From Thetidibacter halocola (GTDB lineage Bacteria > Pseudomonadota > Alphaproteobacteria > Rhodobacterales > Rhodobacteraceae), in assembly GCF_018224955.1 (NCBI RefSeq), contig NZ_JAGTUU010000003.1:248001-312000 (forward strand): DNA of 64,000 nt, read 5' to 3'. Both the position numbers and the translations under genes were made by a program. Every line of letters begins with the position of its first letter. Within the stretch, counting starts at the first letter, position 1. The notes under the pieces were generated by a model that worked only from the letters and a program-made list of their open reading frames with translations, searched no databases and had not been told where the DNA came from. Shown piece after piece: positions 16,749 to 27,351 of the stretch.

Positions 16749-18560
16749 ATGACAGACCAGACCGCCGCCGCCATCGCCGCCGAGGAGCGGCGTTCGGGCC
16801 TGCGCACGATCCGCAAGGTCGGGCCCTACCTGTGGCCGGAATCCCACCCCTGGGTCAAGCAGCGGGTGAGCATCGCGCTGGCCCTGCTGCTGCTGTCCAA
16901 GCTGATCGCGGTGGGCACGCCCATCCTCTACAAGGCCGCCGTCGACACGTTGTCGGGCGACGTGTCGGACCTGATGCTGGGCGCGGTGGGCCTGACCGTG
17001 GCCTATGGCATGGCGCGGCTGCTGTCGACGGGCTTCCAGCAGTTGCGCGACGCGGTGTTTGCCAAGGTGGGGCAGCGCGCCCTGCGCCAGCTGGCGCTGG
17101 AGACCTTCACCCATATCCACGCGCTGTCGCTGCGCTATCACATCACCCGCAAGACCGGCGGGCTGAGCCGGATCATCGAGCGCGGCGTGAAGGGCGTCGA
17201 TTTCCTGCTGCGCTTCCTGATCTTCTCGATTGGCCCGCTGGCGCTGGAGCTGATCCTGGTCGGCGCGGTTCTGTTCTGGCTGTTCGACATCTGGTACCTG
17301 CTGGTCGTGGGCGCGGTGATCGGCGCCTATGTCTGGTTCACCTTCGCCGTCACCGAATGGCGGGTGAAGCTGCGCCGCGAGATGAACAAGCAGGATACCG
17401 ACGCCAACCAGAAGGCCATCGACAGCCTGCTGAACTTCGAGACCGTCAAGTATTTCGGCGCCGAGACGCGCGAGGCGGCGCGCTATGACCGGGCGATGGC
17501 GAATTACGAGACCGCCGCGATCAAGACCGCGACCTCGCTGGCCTTCCTGAATTTCGGCCAGGCGCTGATCATCACCTCCGGGCTCGTGGCGGTGATGGTG
17601 ATGGCGGCGCTGGGCGTGCAGAACGGCACGCTAACGGTGGGCGATTTCGTCATGGTCAACGCCTACATGATCCAGATCACCATGCCGCTGAACTTTCTCG
17701 GCACGGTCTATCGTGAGATCCGGCAGGCGCTGGTCGACATGGGCGAGATGTTCGACCTGCTGGAACAGCCCCGCGACGTGACCGACAGGCCCGGCGCGCC
17801 CGACCTGACCGTGTCGGGTGGGGTCGTGGCGTTCGAGGACATCTCGTTCGGCTATGATGCCGCGCGGCCGATCCTGAAGGGCGTGACGATCCGCGTCGGC
17901 GCCGGCGAAAGCGTGGCGTTGGTCGGCCCGTCCGGGTCGGGCAAGTCTACCATCGGGCGGCTTCTGTTCCGTTTCTACGACGTAGGCGGGGGGCGCATCA
18001 CCATCGACGGGCAGGACATCCGTGACGTGACGCAAGAGTCCGTCCATGCCGCGATCGGCGTCGTGCCGCAGGACACGGTCCTGTTCAACGACACGATCCG
18101 ATACAACATCGCCTATGGCCGCGATGGCGCGACCGAGGATGAGATCGTCGCAGCGGCCAGGGCAGCGCAGATCCACGATTTCATCGCCAGCCTACCCGAG
18201 GGCTACGACACCCAGGTGGGTGAACGCGGATTGAAGCTGTCGGGCGGGGAAAAGCAGCGCGTCGGCATCGCGCGCACCCTGCTCAAGGATCCGCCGATCC
18301 TGCTGCTGGACGAGGCGACCAGCGCGCTGGATACCGAGACCGAGGCCAGCATCCAGGACGCGCTGAAGCGCGCGGGCGAGGGGCGGACCGTCATCACCAT
18401 CGCGCATCGCCTGTCGACCATCGCCGATGCCGACCGGATCGTGGTGCTGCAGGACGGACAGGTGGTCGAGGAAGGCCGTCACGACGACCTCCTGGCGCGG
18501 GCTGGGCGCTATGCCGCGCTCTGGGCGCGGCAGCAGGCGGAACGCGAAGAGGCTGCCTGA
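16749..18560 (+). CDS. ATM1-type ABC exporter (half transporter)
   Basis: 603 residues from MTDQTAAAIA. The N-terminal half has six membrane segments; the HITRKTGGLSRIIERG, NFETVKYFGAETRE and LNFLGTVYREIRQALVDM motifs mark the ATM1/HMT1 subgroup, which exports glutathione-linked sulfur or heavy-metal conjugates. The nucleotide-binding domain has Walker A GPSGSGKST, signature LSGGEKQRV, Walker B ILLLDEATSALD and the switch His (TIAHRLST). It works as a homodimer in the inner membrane. It ends 7 bp from the convergent CAT-like gene. Confidence 0.93.
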   Translation: MTDQTAAAIAAEERRSGLRTIRKVGPYLWPESHPWVKQRVSIALALLLLSKLIAVGTPILYKAAVDTLSGDVSDLMLGAVGLTVAYGMARLLSTGFQQLRDAVFAKVGQRALRQLALETFTHIHALSLRYHITRKTGGLSRIIERGVKGVDFLLRFLIFSIGPLALELILVGAVLFWLFDIWYLLVVGAVIGAYVWFTFAVTEWRVKLRREMNKQDTDANQKAIDSLLNFETVKYFGAETREAARYDRAMANYETAAIKTATSLAFLNFGQALIITSGLVAVMVMAALGVQNGTLTVGDFVMVNAYMIQITMPLNFLGTVYREIRQALVDMGEMFDLLEQPRDVTDRPGAPDLTVSGGVVAFEDISFGYDAARPILKGVTIRVGAGESVALVGPSGSGKSTIGRLLFRFYDVGGGRITIDGQDIRDVTQESVHAAIGVVPQDTVLFNDTIRYNIAYGRDGATEDEIVAAARAAQIHDFIASLPEGYDTQVGERGLKLSGGEKQRVGIARTLLKDPPILLLDEATSALDTETEASIQDALKRAGEGRTVITIAHRLSTIADADRIVVLQDGQVVEEGRHDDLLARAGRYAALWARQQAEREEAA

Positions 18561-18567
18561 ACGCCGT

Positions 18568-19194
18568 TCAGACCGAGTCCAACGCCCGCTGCACCTCGGC
18601 AAAGAAGGCGCCCAGGTGTTCGCCGTCCACCAGCGCGTGATGTACCTGGATCGCCATCGCCACGCGGGTGCGGTCGCCCTCGGGCGTGAACCGGCCCCAG
18701 GAAACGCGCGGGATGCAGTCGTCGCGGTCGCGCAGCGCATTGTCCACGGCGGTGAAATCCAGCCAGGGCAGGCAGGAGAGATACGCCACCGCATCCTGCA
18801 CCCCGTCATTCTCGCCCAGCGTGTCGCGGTCCTGCGCAGCCTTCAACCGCCGGGTCGCTTCGGCGTCGAACCGGGCAAAATCGGGGTCGAAGGGCAGGTC
18901 GGCATAGTTGAACCCGCCATCGCGGCGGGGCGCTGTCACCGACAGCGCGATGCGGTCATGCAGCACCACGCCCGCGCCGCGCAGGCGCATCCGCAATTCC
19001 GGCACCGCGTGCAAACCGCAGCCGATGGCGAAGACGCAGGCGCGGTAGGGTGAGACCCCGTCAGCCTTGCGCGCAACCAGCCGCGTCACGTCGAGTCGCG
19101 TGGTTATGGAGTATTGCGGCCGCTCATAGCCGCGAAACAGCGCGAACTGCGCCGCGCGCCCCCATGTAGCCAGGTCGACCGGTGTTTCCGCCAT
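18568..19194 (-). CDS. Chloramphenicol acetyltransferase-like protein
   Basis: 208 residues with the CAT fold. The catalytic HHALVDGEHLGAFF motif (first or second His as general base, then DG) lies at about 184-197, and FALFRGYERPQYSITTRLDVT matches the N-terminal CAT strand. It is a chromosomal, type A-like acyltransferase; real chloramphenicol resistance cannot be inferred. It is monocistronic, convergent with the ABC exporter and divergent from glcB. Confidence 0.85.
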   Translation of the reverse strand: MAETPVDLATWGRAAQFALFRGYERPQYSITTRLDVTRLVARKADGVSPYRACVFAIGCGLHAVPELRMRLRGAGVVLHDRIALSVTAPRRDGGFNYADLPFDPDFARFDAEATRRLKAAQDRDTLGENDGVQDAVAYLSCLPWLDFTAVDNALRDRDDCIPRVSWGRFTPEGDRTRVAMAIQVHHALVDGEHLGAFFAEVQRALDSV

Positions 19195-19328
19195 TTCTGC
19201 CCCCGTTCAAGGCACGCATTGAAACAGCTTCGCGCGGGATTGGAAGGATTTCCTGACCAAAGCTGTTGCCTGTCGGAAGCCTTCTTTCTAAACCGTGCAC
19301 CATCGTATGCAACGCCGAGGGGAAAGAG

Positions 19329-21476
19329 ATGGCCGAGCGGATAGAGCGTCACGGGCTTCAGATCGACAAGGTTCTGTTCGATTTCATCGAGGGCGAGGCG
19401 CTGCCCGGAACCGGTGTCGAGGCGGATGCCTTCTGGAAGGGGCTGAGCGATCTGGCACATGGCTACGGGCCGAAGAACCGCGCCCTGCTGGACAAGCGCG
19501 CGGATCTTCAGCGCAGGATCGACGAATGGCACAAGGCGCGCGCCAACCAGCCGCACGATCACGAGGCCTACAAGGCCTTCCTGTATGAAATCGGCTACAT
19601 GATCCCCGAGGGCGATGCCTTCGAGATCGAGACCGGCAACACCGACCCCGAGATCGCTACTGTTCCCGGCCCGCAGCTGGTGGTGCCGATCACCAATGCG
19701 CGCTACGCGCTGAACGCGGCGAATGCCCGGTGGGGCAGCCTGTATGACGGGCTGTACGGCACCGACGCGATGGGTTCGGCCCCGCCGAAAGGCGGCTATG
19801 ACAAGGGCCGGGGCGCGCGGGTCGTGGCGCGGGCGCGGGTGTTCCTGGACGAGGCGTTTCCGATCCAAGGCACCAGCCATGCGGATGCGCGGCGCTACTA
19901 CGTCGACAAGGGCGCACTGCTGATCGACGATCAACCGCTGATGCAACCAGAGAAATTCGTGGGCTATCGCGGCCATCCCAAGGCGCCCGAGGCGGTGCTG
20001 CTGCGCAACAACGGGCTGCACGTGGAACTGGTGTTTGACCGGACCCACATGATCGGCGCGCGCGACCAGGCGGGCCTGGCCGATGTGCGGCTGGAATCGG
20101 CGATCAGCGCCATCATGGATTGCGAGGATTCGGTCGCCTGCGTGGATGCCGAGGACAAGACCTTGGCCTATCGCAACTGGCTGGGCCTGATGAAGGGCGA
20201 CCTTGCCGACACGTTCGAGAAGGGCGGCAAGAGCGTCACGCGCAAGCTGCACGCGGACCGCAACTTTATCGCGCCCGATGGCGGCAACCTGACGGTCAAG
20301 GGCCGCGCCTTGATGCTTGTCCGCAACGTCGGCCACCTGATGACCAACCCGGCGATCCTGCTCAAGGACGGCTCGGAGATCTTCGAGGGGCTGATGGACG
20401 CGGCGGTGACGGTGCTGATCGCCAAGCACGACCTGCTGAAATCCGAGGGCGACCGCAACAGCCACACCGGCAGCGTCTATGTCGTGAAGCCCAAGATGCA
20501 CGGGCCGGAAGAGGTGGCCTTTGCCGACGAGACCTATGGTGTCGTCGAGCAGTTCCTCGGCCTGCCGAAATACACCGTCAAGCTGGGCATCATGGACGAG
20601 GAGCGCCGCACGTCGGTGAACCTCAAGGAGTGCATCCGGGCGGCCAGCCACCGTGTGGCCTTCATCAACACCGGCTTCCTCGACCGGACCGGCGACGAGA
20701 TCCACACCTCGATGGAGGCGGGGCCGTTCAGCCGCAAGGACTTCATCAAGCGCAAGGCGTGGATCGGCGGCTACGAGAACCGCAACGTCGATATCGGGCT
20801 GGAATGCGGCCTGTCGGGCAAGGCGCAGATCGGCAAGGGCATGTGGGCCATGCCCGACATGATGGCCGCCATGCTGGAGCAGAAGATCGAGCATCCCAAG
20901 GCGGGCGCGAACTGCGCCTGGGTGCCCAGCCCGACCGCCGCCACGCTGCACGCGCTGCATTACCACAAGGTCGATGTCTTCGCCGTGCAGGCCAGGCTGC
21001 GCAAGGGCGGGCGTCGCGCGCATGTGGACACGATCCTCGACATTCCGCTGGCGGCCTTCCGCAAGTGGAGCAAGGAGCAGATCGCCCGCGAGGTCGAGAA
21101 CAACGCGCAGGGCATCCTGGGCTACGTGGTGCGCTGGATCGATCAGGGCGTCGGCTGTTCCAAGGTGCCCGACATCAACGACGTGGGATTGATGGAGGAT
21201 CGCGCGACCTGCCGGATCAGCTCTCAGCACATTGCCAACTGGCTGCATCACGGCATCGTCTCGAAGGATGAGACGATGGAGATCATGAAGCGCATGGCCG
21301 AGGTGGTGGACCGTCAGAACGCGGGCGACCCGGCCTATCGGCCGATGGCGCCGGGTTTCGACGGGATCGCCTTCCAGGCGGCCTGTGACCTGGTCTTCGA
21401 GGGGCGCGTGCAGCCCTCGGGCTATACCGAGCCGGTCCTGCACAAGCGCCGGCTGGAGCTGAAGGCGGCGTCGTAA
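19329..21476 (+). CDS. glcB: Malate synthase G
   Basis: 715 residues from [10 protein letters not shown], the expected size for the monomeric G form, which condenses glyoxylate with acetyl-CoA. Seen are [26 protein letters not shown] (about 120-145), [14 protein letters not shown] with the magnesium-binding acidic cluster, the [18 protein letters not shown] strand, and the C-terminal NWLHHGI and [19 protein letters not shown]. It supports growth on glycolate, C2 units or purine-derived glyoxylate. A GlcG-like gene follows on the same strand. Confidence 0.97.
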   Translation: MAERIERHGLQIDKVLFDFIEGEALPGTGVEADAFWKGLSDLAHGYGPKNRALLDKRADLQRRIDEWHKARANQPHDHEAYKAFLYEIGYMIPEGDAFEIETGNTDPEIATVPGPQLVVPITNARYALNAANARWGSLYDGLYGTDAMGSAPPKGGYDKGRGARVVARARVFLDEAFPIQGTSHADARRYYVDKGALLIDDQPLMQPEKFVGYRGHPKAPEAVLLRNNGLHVELVFDRTHMIGARDQAGLADVRLESAISAIMDCEDSVACVDAEDKTLAYRNWLGLMKGDLADTFEKGGKSVTRKLHADRNFIAPDGGNLTVKGRALMLVRNVGHLMTNPAILLKDGSEIFEGLMDAAVTVLIAKHDLLKSEGDRNSHTGSVYVVKPKMHGPEEVAFADETYGVVEQFLGLPKYTVKLGIMDEERRTSVNLKECIRAASHRVAFINTGFLDRTGDEIHTSMEAGPFSRKDFIKRKAWIGGYENRNVDIGLECGLSGKAQIGKGMWAMPDMMAAMLEQKIEHPKAGANCAWVPSPTAATLHALHYHKVDVFAVQARLRKGGRRAHVDTILDIPLAAFRKWSKEQIAREVENNAQGILGYVVRWIDQGVGCSKVPDINDVGLMEDRATCRISSQHIANWLHHGIVSKDETMEIMKRMAEVVDRQNAGDPAYRPMAPGFDGIAFQAACDLVFEGRVQPSGYTEPVLHKRRLELKAAS

Positions 21477-21673
21477 GAGGGGGTGCGCCCGGCTGTCGCC
21501 GGTCGCGGTGGGGGCGCGCGCCCTTTTCCGGGAGGCTTTGGCCCTCTCTCCCGGGGCCGGGGCTTTGCCCGTCTTTTCCGGGCCAGGGCGGTGCCCGGCT
21601 TTTCCGGGATTGCATCCTGGAAAATTCACCCCAAGGTATTTGTGGCCCAAAGAAGCATGAGGGAGGGTTTTCC

Positions 21674-22102
21674 ATGGCAGGCATTCCGTTGCGCAAGGCG
21701 CGCACGATCATCCGCAAGACGCTGGAGGCGGGGCACGAGATGGGGCTCAAGCCGCTGTCCGTGATCGTTCTGGACGAGGGTGGCAACGTGCTGGCCTTCG
21801 AGCGCGAGGACGGCTCGAGCCCGGGGCGGTTCCAGATCGCCCATGGCAAGGCCTACGGCGCGGTGATGATGGGGGTGGCCGGCACGGCGCAGCTGGCGCG
21901 GGCCGAGGCGCAGCCGGCCTTCATCGCCGCGGTCAACGCCGCCTTCGGCGGGGCGCTGGTGCCGGTGCCGGGCGGCATCCTGGTGCGCGACGGCAAGGGC
22001 CGGGTGCTGGGGTCGGTCGGCGTCACCGGCGACACGTCGGACAACGATGCGGCGGCGGGGCGCGCGGGCATCGAGGCGGCGGGGCTGGTGGCCGAGATCT
22101 GA
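21674..22102 (+). CDS. glcG: GlcG/HbpS-family (DUF336) protein
   Basis: 142-residue protein with the family pattern LSVIVLDEGGNVLAFEREDG, FQIAHGKAYGAVMMG and PGGILVRDGKGRVLGSVGVTGDTSDND. GlcG is encoded with glycolate-use genes, and the fold is related to haem-binding HbpS; its biochemical role is not settled. The position after glcB fits the glc association. The gap before it (about 200 bp) holds repeated TTTTCCGGG runs and an AAAATTCACCCCAAGGTATTT stretch of the sort seen before roseobacter genes. Confidence 0.85.
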   Translation: MAGIPLRKARTIIRKTLEAGHEMGLKPLSVIVLDEGGNVLAFEREDGSSPGRFQIAHGKAYGAVMMGVAGTAQLARAEAQPAFIAAVNAAFGGALVPVPGGILVRDGKGRVLGSVGVTGDTSDNDAAAGRAGIEAAGLVAEI

Positions 22103-22223
22103 CCGGGGGCGCGTGGATTGCTGCATCGCGCGGCATCTGCGTCGCCGCAGGGCGACTTGTGCGCGTGGGAACCTTTCGGAAAGTTTCCGGATGCAGTATC
22201 CAGAAGAAAACCCGGAGGCCAGC

Positions 22224-23000
22224 ATGCAGCGCCCGATCATCGGCATCATCGGAAACGCCTATTTGCTCAACGACCAGTATCCCGCCCATGCGGGCGGGGT
22301 GATGAACAGCCAGGCGGTGGCCGAGGTGTCGGGTTGCATGCCGCTGCTGATCCCGTCGGACCCGCGTTTCGTCTCGGTGGCCGAGTTGCTGGAGGTCTGC
22401 GACGGGTTCGTGCTGACCGGCGGGCGGCCCAACGTCCACCCCGAGGAATATGGCGAGTCCTGGACCGAGGCGCATGGTGCGCATGACCGGGCGCGCGATG
22501 CGATCACGCTGCCGCTGGTGCGGGCCTGTGTCGAGCGCGGTCAGCCCTTCATGGGGATTTGCCGCGGCTTCCAGGAGGTGAACGTGGCGCTGGGCGGCAC
22601 GCTTTACCCCGAGATCCGCGACCTGCCGGGGCGGATGAACCATCGGATGCCGCCCGACGGCACGCTGGAAGAGAAATTCGCCCTGCGCCACAAGGTGACG
22701 CTCACCGAGGGCGGGGTGTTCCACCGCCTGTTCGGTGCCGCCGAGGTGATGACCAACACGTTGCACGGGCAGGGTATCAAGACGCCGGGTAAACACGTGG
22801 TGATCGACGGTCACGCGCCCGACGGCACGCCCGAGGCGATCTATGTCAAGGATGCGCCCGGTTTCACCCTGTCGGTGCAGTGGCACCCGGAATGGGATGC
22901 GTGCAACGATCCCGTGTCGCGCCCACTGTTCACCGCCTTCGGCGAGGCGGCGCGGGCGTGGGTGGCGCAGAAATCGGCGCCGGTTCGGCGCAGCGCTTGA
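22224..23000 (+). CDS. puuD: Gamma-glutamyl-GABA hydrolase-like class I amidotransferase
   Basis: 258 residues from MQRPIIGIIGNAY, with GGAGG upstream. It is a peptidase C26 / class I glutamine amidotransferase: nucleophile Cys113 in MGICRGFQEVN, oxyanion region LTGGRPNVHPEEYG, and the catalytic His/Glu in SVQWHPEW. PuuD hydrolyses gamma-glutamyl-GABA in putrescine breakdown. No other puu genes are adjacent, so the natural substrate is an inference. Confidence 0.85.
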   Translation: MQRPIIGIIGNAYLLNDQYPAHAGGVMNSQAVAEVSGCMPLLIPSDPRFVSVAELLEVCDGFVLTGGRPNVHPEEYGESWTEAHGAHDRARDAITLPLVRACVERGQPFMGICRGFQEVNVALGGTLYPEIRDLPGRMNHRMPPDGTLEEKFALRHKVTLTEGGVFHRLFGAAEVMTNTLHGQGIKTPGKHVVIDGHAPDGTPEAIYVKDAPGFTLSVQWHPEWDACNDPVSRPLFTAFGEAARAWVAQKSAPVRRSA

Positions 23001-23065
23001 TACGCCTCAAGGACACGCTTTCCGGGGCGTGACAGGGTTGGGCCGTCCAGACCGGAGGGCCCGCA

Positions 23066-23602
23066 ATGACAATTCTCATAGCCTATGCCACGACCGAGGG
23101 GCAGACCGCCCGCATCGCCGAGTTCGCAGCCGACAGCCTGCGAGCCGAGGGGCGGGACGTGTCGCTGCTGCGGCTGGAGGCGGGGACGGTTCCCGCCCCC
23201 GACCCGTTCGACGCCGCCATCCTCGCGGGATCGGTCCATGCCGGGCACCTGCAGCCGGCGCTCATTGCCTTTGCCAAGACGCAGGCGGCGCGGCTCAACG
23301 CCATGCCCTCGCTGTTCCTGCAAGTGTCGCTGGCGGCGGCAGGCGAGGAAGAGGATGAATGGGACGACCTGCGCCGGATCGCGGCGCGGTTCGTCGAGGA
23401 AAGCGGCTGGACCCCGGACCGGGTCGAGCACGTGGCGGGCGCGCTGAACTTTCCGGAATACAATTTTGTCGTGGCCTGGGTCATGCGCCGGATCGCGCGG
23501 TCACATGGTGTCGAATTCGACCCGCATGGCGTGACCGAGTTCACCGACTGGGAGGCGCTGCGCACCGATCTGGCCGAGTGGGCGCGCGGGATTCAGGGCT
23601 GA
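23066..23602 (+). CDS. hemG: Flavodoxin-domain protein, HemG-like
   Basis: 178 residues. The N-terminal ILIAYATTEGQTARIAEF is an FMN phosphate-binding loop, followed by ILAGSVHAGHLQPALIAFAK and FLQVSLAAAG. Size and pattern match E. coli HemG, the menaquinone-dependent protoporphyrinogen IX dehydrogenase. However, Rhodobacteraceae commonly use ubiquinone and other protoporphyrinogen oxidases, so a different flavodoxin role is possible. It converges on the molybdenum hydroxylase genes. Confidence 0.75.
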   Translation: MTILIAYATTEGQTARIAEFAADSLRAEGRDVSLLRLEAGTVPAPDPFDAAILAGSVHAGHLQPALIAFAKTQAARLNAMPSLFLQVSLAAAGEEEDEWDDLRRIAARFVEESGWTPDRVEHVAGALNFPEYNFVVAWVMRRIARSHGVEFDPHGVTEFTDWEALRTDLAEWARGIQG

Positions 23603-23618
23603 GCCCCGCGCGGCCCGG

Positions 23619-25859
23619 TCAGGCGTAGAAACTCACCGCCTTGCGCAGCGGCAGGCTTCGGATGCGCTGGCCCGTCAGGTCGAAGATCGCGTTGGCCAGC
23701 GCGGGGGCTGCGGGCGGGGTGCCGACCTCGCCGATCCCGCCAAGACGCCGCTGCGTTTCCACGATGCGGACCGCGACGGGGGGCATCTGCGGCAGGCGCA
23801 GCGGTTCGTAATCTGGAAAGTTGGTTTGCTCGGCGCGGTGGCCGGCAAAGGTGATTTCCTCGTTCATCGCGGCTGACAGGCCATAGACCATGCCGCCGGT
23901 CAGCTGCGCCTCGATATTGCCGGGATCCAGCGCGACACCGGGATCGGCGGCAATCCAGGCGTTGGTCAGGCGGATCGCGCCGCCCTCGTCTTGGGTCACG
24001 TCGATCACCATGGCGACGGGTGTGCCGAAACTGTAGCAAAACGCCAGGCCCCGGCCGGTGCTCTCGGGCTTGTTGGCCCAGTCGCACATCTCTTCGACCG
24101 CCTCGAGCACGTTCAGCGCCGGTTCCCATTCATCCAGCGTCAGCGTCTTGCGAAAGGCCATCGGGTCGGCGCCCGCCGCATGGGCCATCTCGTCGATGAA
24201 GCTTTCCATGAAGAAGGCATTCATCGAGTTGCCGACCGACCGCCAGAAGCCAAGCGGCGGCGCGATGCCGGCCTTGTAGCCGCGCACGCGGAAGGACGGG
24301 ATGCCGTAGGGCTGGTTGAAGGCGCCGTCGACGATGCCCCGGTCCGGCCCGGACGGAGTGAAGCCGACCCAGCGTTTCAGCGCCTGTTCCGCGATCGAGG
24401 GCGAGGCGATGGAGGCATCCAGCAGCACCGCGCGCCCGTCCTGCACGGCGCCGCGCATCCGTGCCAGCGTGGCGGGGCGGTAGAAATCCCGGGTCATGTC
24501 CTCTTCGCGCGACCAGGTGACGTTGACCGGCGTGCCGGGCATGGCCTTGGCGACGCGGGTGGCGATCACGGCATAATCGACCTCGCCCCGCCGGCCGAAC
24601 CCGCCGCCCATGAGGGTCGTGGTCAGGTCCACGTCCGCCTCGTCGATCCCGGCCTCGTCGGCGCAATTCTTGACGACAAAGGCGGGTGCCTGGTTGCCGC
24701 ACCAGAGCCGCAGCGTGCCGCCATCCAGCCAGGCGGTGGCGTTCATCGGCTCCATCGTGGCGTGGGCCAGGAAGGGCACGCTGTAGTCCGCGGTCACTTC
24801 GGTCGCACCATTCGGCAGGGTGTCGGCATCGCCATCATCGCGCAGGGTCGAGTTGGGGTCGTCGTCAAAGGCGGCCGCGATGCGTTCGACCAGCGCCTCG
24901 GTCGTGGCGGGATAGTCGGGCGCGTCGCCCCAATCCGCTTCAACCGCGTCCAGCGCCTGCTGGGCCAGCCAGGTGTTGGTGGCGATCACCGCATAGCCGT
25001 CGCCCAGGTTGACGACCTTTTCGACACCCGGACGCTTCAGCGCCTCGCGGTCGCGCAAGGTACGCAGCGTGCCGCCATGCGGGGCCATGCGCAGGGCGGC
25101 AAAGCGCATGCCAGGCAGCCGGGTGTCTATGCCGAATTGCGCGGTGCCGGTGGATTTCGCCACCATGTCGATGCGGGGCAGCGTGGTGCCCAGCAGGCGC
25201 CATTGCTCTCGCGGGCGCAGTTCCACATGGCGCGGTTCGATCCCGGCGGCGTCTGCGGCAAGCTCGGTGTAGGGCAGGGTGGTACCATCGGGGGCGATGA
25301 CTGCGCCGGCCTCTGTGAGCAGGTCGCGGGTATCCACGCCCAGGCGGCGCGCGGCGGCCTCCTTCAGCATCTCGCGGGCGGTGGCGCCGACCACGCGCAT
25401 CCGTTCATAGCCGTCCTTCATGGCGGTCGATCCACCCGTCACCTGCATGTCGAAGACCTTGCCGAGATGGCCCAGCGCCTCGCCCAGGTTGTGCTGGAAG
25501 GCGGAGGCGTCATAGCCCTTGTTGGGCAGCCCTTCGCCCAGCAGGGCAGAGTTGTAATAGGCCTTGGCGGCGGGGCCGTGGATGACGCGGACCTGCTCCC
25601 ATTGCAGGTCCATCTCCTCGGCGATGAGCGCGGCCCAGGTGGTGTGGGTGCCCTGGCCCATCTCGGCGCGCGGGGCGACCAGCGTGACGCCGCTGCCGTC
25701 GATCATGACGAAGGCGTTGAGCGCGGTCTCGCCCTCGGCCGGTCGCAAGGGGTTGGGGGCGGGGCGGCTGACCATGTAGACGCCAAGGGCCACGCCGCCG
25801 ACGATGGCGGCGCTGCCGATGAGGAAGGAGCGGCGGGCGATCTTGCCGATGCGGGACAT
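23619..25859 (-). CDS. Periplasmic molybdopterin-binding hydroxylase large subunit (IorB-like)
   Basis: 746 residues of the xanthine dehydrogenase family, of the isoquinoline 1-oxidoreductase / membrane aldehyde dehydrogenase type. A twin-arginine signal, ARRSFLIGSAAIVGG at about 8-22, predicts export in folded form. Cofactor motifs include TLMGGGFGRRGEVDY and the catalytic Glu in GGIGEVGTPPAAPAL. It partners with the 2Fe-2S subunit encoded 3 bp upstream. The usual third cytochrome c subunit is not next door, nor is an XdhC-type maturation gene. Substrate unknown (N-heterocycle or aldehyde). Confidence 0.9.
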   Translation of the reverse strand: MSRIGKIARRSFLIGSAAIVGGVALGVYMVSRPAPNPLRPAEGETALNAFVMIDGSGVTLVAPRAEMGQGTHTTWAALIAEEMDLQWEQVRVIHGPAAKAYYNSALLGEGLPNKGYDASAFQHNLGEALGHLGKVFDMQVTGGSTAMKDGYERMRVVGATAREMLKEAAARRLGVDTRDLLTEAGAVIAPDGTTLPYTELAADAAGIEPRHVELRPREQWRLLGTTLPRIDMVAKSTGTAQFGIDTRLPGMRFAALRMAPHGGTLRTLRDREALKRPGVEKVVNLGDGYAVIATNTWLAQQALDAVEADWGDAPDYPATTEALVERIAAAFDDDPNSTLRDDGDADTLPNGATEVTADYSVPFLAHATMEPMNATAWLDGGTLRLWCGNQAPAFVVKNCADEAGIDEADVDLTTTLMGGGFGRRGEVDYAVIATRVAKAMPGTPVNVTWSREEDMTRDFYRPATLARMRGAVQDGRAVLLDASIASPSIAEQALKRWVGFTPSGPDRGIVDGAFNQPYGIPSFRVRGYKAGIAPPLGFWRSVGNSMNAFFMESFIDEMAHAAGADPMAFRKTLTLDEWEPALNVLEAVEEMCDWANKPESTGRGLAFCYSFGTPVAMVIDVTQDEGGAIRLTNAWIAADPGVALDPGNIEAQLTGGMVYGLSAAMNEEITFAGHRAEQTNFPDYEPLRLPQMPPVAVRIVETQRRLGGIGEVGTPPAAPALANAIFDLTGQRIRSLPLRKAVSFYA

Positions 25860-25862
25860 GAC

Positions 25863-26318
25863 TCAGGCTCCTTCCACGGCAGACTTGATGGCGGCGCGGA
25901 TTCGCGGGTAGGTGCCGCAGCGACACAGGTTCCCGGCCATCGCCGCGTCGATCTCGTCATCCGTGGGGGCGGGGTTCTCGGCCAGCAGGCTCGCGGCCTG
26001 CATGATCTGGCCGGACTGGCAATAGCCGCATTGCGCGACCTGGTGCTCGATCCAGGCCGCTTGCAGCCGGTGCAGCGCGGCGGGCGTGCCCAGCCCCTCG
26101 ATCGTGGTGACGGCGCCCCAGACATCGCCCAGCGCCACCTGGCAGGAGCGCACGGCCTGGCCTTCGATCTGCACGGTGCAGGCGCCGCAGGCGGCAACGC
26201 CGCAGCCGTATTTCGTGCCGGTCAGGCTCAGCGCGTCGCGCAGCACCCAAAGCAGAGGCACGTCGTCCGGCAGGTCGATGGCGTGTTCAGTTCCGTTCAC
26301 GGTGAGGGTCGTGGCCAT
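25863..26318 (-). CDS. 2Fe-2S subunit of molybdenum hydroxylase (IorA-like)
   Basis: 151 residues from [12 protein letters not shown]; an 18-residue extension is not needed. The plant-ferredoxin-type cluster is formed by [14 protein letters not shown] and a later Cys (VRSC). The second cluster domain has [11 protein letters not shown] and [11 protein letters not shown]. It carries electrons from the molybdopterin site of the large subunit. It has no signal of its own and so would be exported by hitch-hiking on the TAT signal of its partner. Confidence 0.93.
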   Translation of the reverse strand: MATTLTVNGTEHAIDLPDDVPLLWVLRDALSLTGTKYGCGVAACGACTVQIEGQAVRSCQVALGDVWGAVTTIEGLGTPAALHRLQAAWIEHQVAQCGYCQSGQIMQAASLLAENPAPTDDEIDAAMAGNLCRCGTYPRIRAAIKSAVEGA

Positions 26319-26461
26319 GGCGGGTCTTCCTTGCTTTTGCCCCAGAGATGGGCGGAGGCGCGGCGGTGTCAATCCAACGGTGCGGGCCTGTCGGCCCGCG
26401 CATCGTGTCTCGTCGCCCGCCTTTGGCGGCCTTCTCGTGCCGCCCGTGGCTATGGCAGGCG

Positions 26462-27211
26462 TCAGATTTCGCCGCCGGAAATCTGGATGGCCTGTCCGTT
26501 CACGCTGTCCGAGAGCGGCGAGCAGAGCCAGAGCGCGGCCTCGGCGACCTCGGCGGGGTGGATCAGGCGGCCATGCGGGTTGAGGTCGGTCATCAGGCGG
26601 CGGGCCTCGTCCTCGGGCAGGCCGGTGCGGGCCATGATCGACTCGGTGTTGCGGGTGATGATGTCGGTGTCGACATAGGCCGGGCAGAGCGCGTTGAACG
26701 TGTAGGGTTTGCTTGCGTAATCGGCCGAAAGCGCGCGGATCAGGCCTATCATGGCGTGTTTGCTGGCGGAATAGGTCGGCGCGCCCTTCAGCCCCCTGAG
26801 CCCGGCGATGGAGGAGACGGCGATCACCCGGCCCCAGTCCGTCGTGGTCATGGATTTCAGCGACTCGCGGATCGTCAGGAAGGCGCCGTCGAGATTGGTC
26901 GCCATCATGCGGCGCCAGAACTCCATGTCGGTCTTGAGCAGGGCGCGCCCTTCGGCGATACCGGCATTCGGCACGCAGACCTGGACCGGGCCGCGCGCGG
27001 CGACGGCCGTTGCGATGCCGTCGACCACCGCCGCCTCGTCGGTCACGTCCATGACCAGCGGAAAAATGCGGTCGGTCGCCGCCTCTTGCAGCGGGCCTGC
27101 ACGCCGGCCGGTGATCGTGACCGTCGCGCCCTTGTCGGCCAGCGCCCGCGCGATGGCCAGGCCGATCCCGGTGCCGCCGCCGGTGACCAGCGCGTGTTTC
27201 CCCTCGAGCAT
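26462..27211 (-). CDS. Short-chain dehydrogenase (3-hydroxybutyrate dehydrogenase-like)
   Basis: 249 residues from [12 protein letters not shown], with GGGAGGAACGGGG upstream as ribosome-binding site. It is a classical SDR: the cofactor loop TGGGTGIG at 10-17, the catalytic Ser in IAVSSIAG and the YSASK Tyr/Lys pair. CPAYVDTDI and the C-terminal [10 protein letters not shown] resemble 3-hydroxybutyrate dehydrogenase, but the VPNAGIAEG loop differs from the common NNAG. The substrate remains open. Its promoter region is shared with the divergent MBL-fold gene. Confidence 0.85.
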   Translation of the reverse strand: MLEGKHALVTGGGTGIGLAIARALADKGATVTITGRRAGPLQEAATDRIFPLVMDVTDEAAVVDGIATAVAARGPVQVCVPNAGIAEGRALLKTDMEFWRRMMATNLDGAFLTIRESLKSMTTTDWGRVIAVSSIAGLRGLKGAPTYSASKHAMIGLIRALSADYASKPYTFNALCPAYVDTDIITRNTESIMARTGLPEDEARRLMTDLNPHGRLIHPAEVAEAALWLCSPLSDSVNGQAIQISGGEI

Positions 27212-27351
27212 CCCCGTTCCTCCCTGTCGCGTCGGCGCCAGACTAGTCGCCGTGCCGGGCATGTCCAGATGTGGCGTCAGAGACGGGGCGGGGGGCTTGG
27301 CAGAGCCATTCATGTATGCGAATGTGTGCAGGATTCCGAGGGAGGAAACCC

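Noticed and set aside
15045-17141. Long open frames on the minus strand across the LysM gene and the region after it
   Set aside because: They follow from the GC-rich, Gln/Pro/Glu-biased plus-strand code; their translations are Arg/Gln/His-rich with no family pattern or ribosome-binding site.
18568-19194. Acquired chloramphenicol resistance gene
   Set aside because: The gene is CAT-like but sits in core-like DNA without mobile signatures and is probably a housekeeping acyltransferase; resistance is not claimed.
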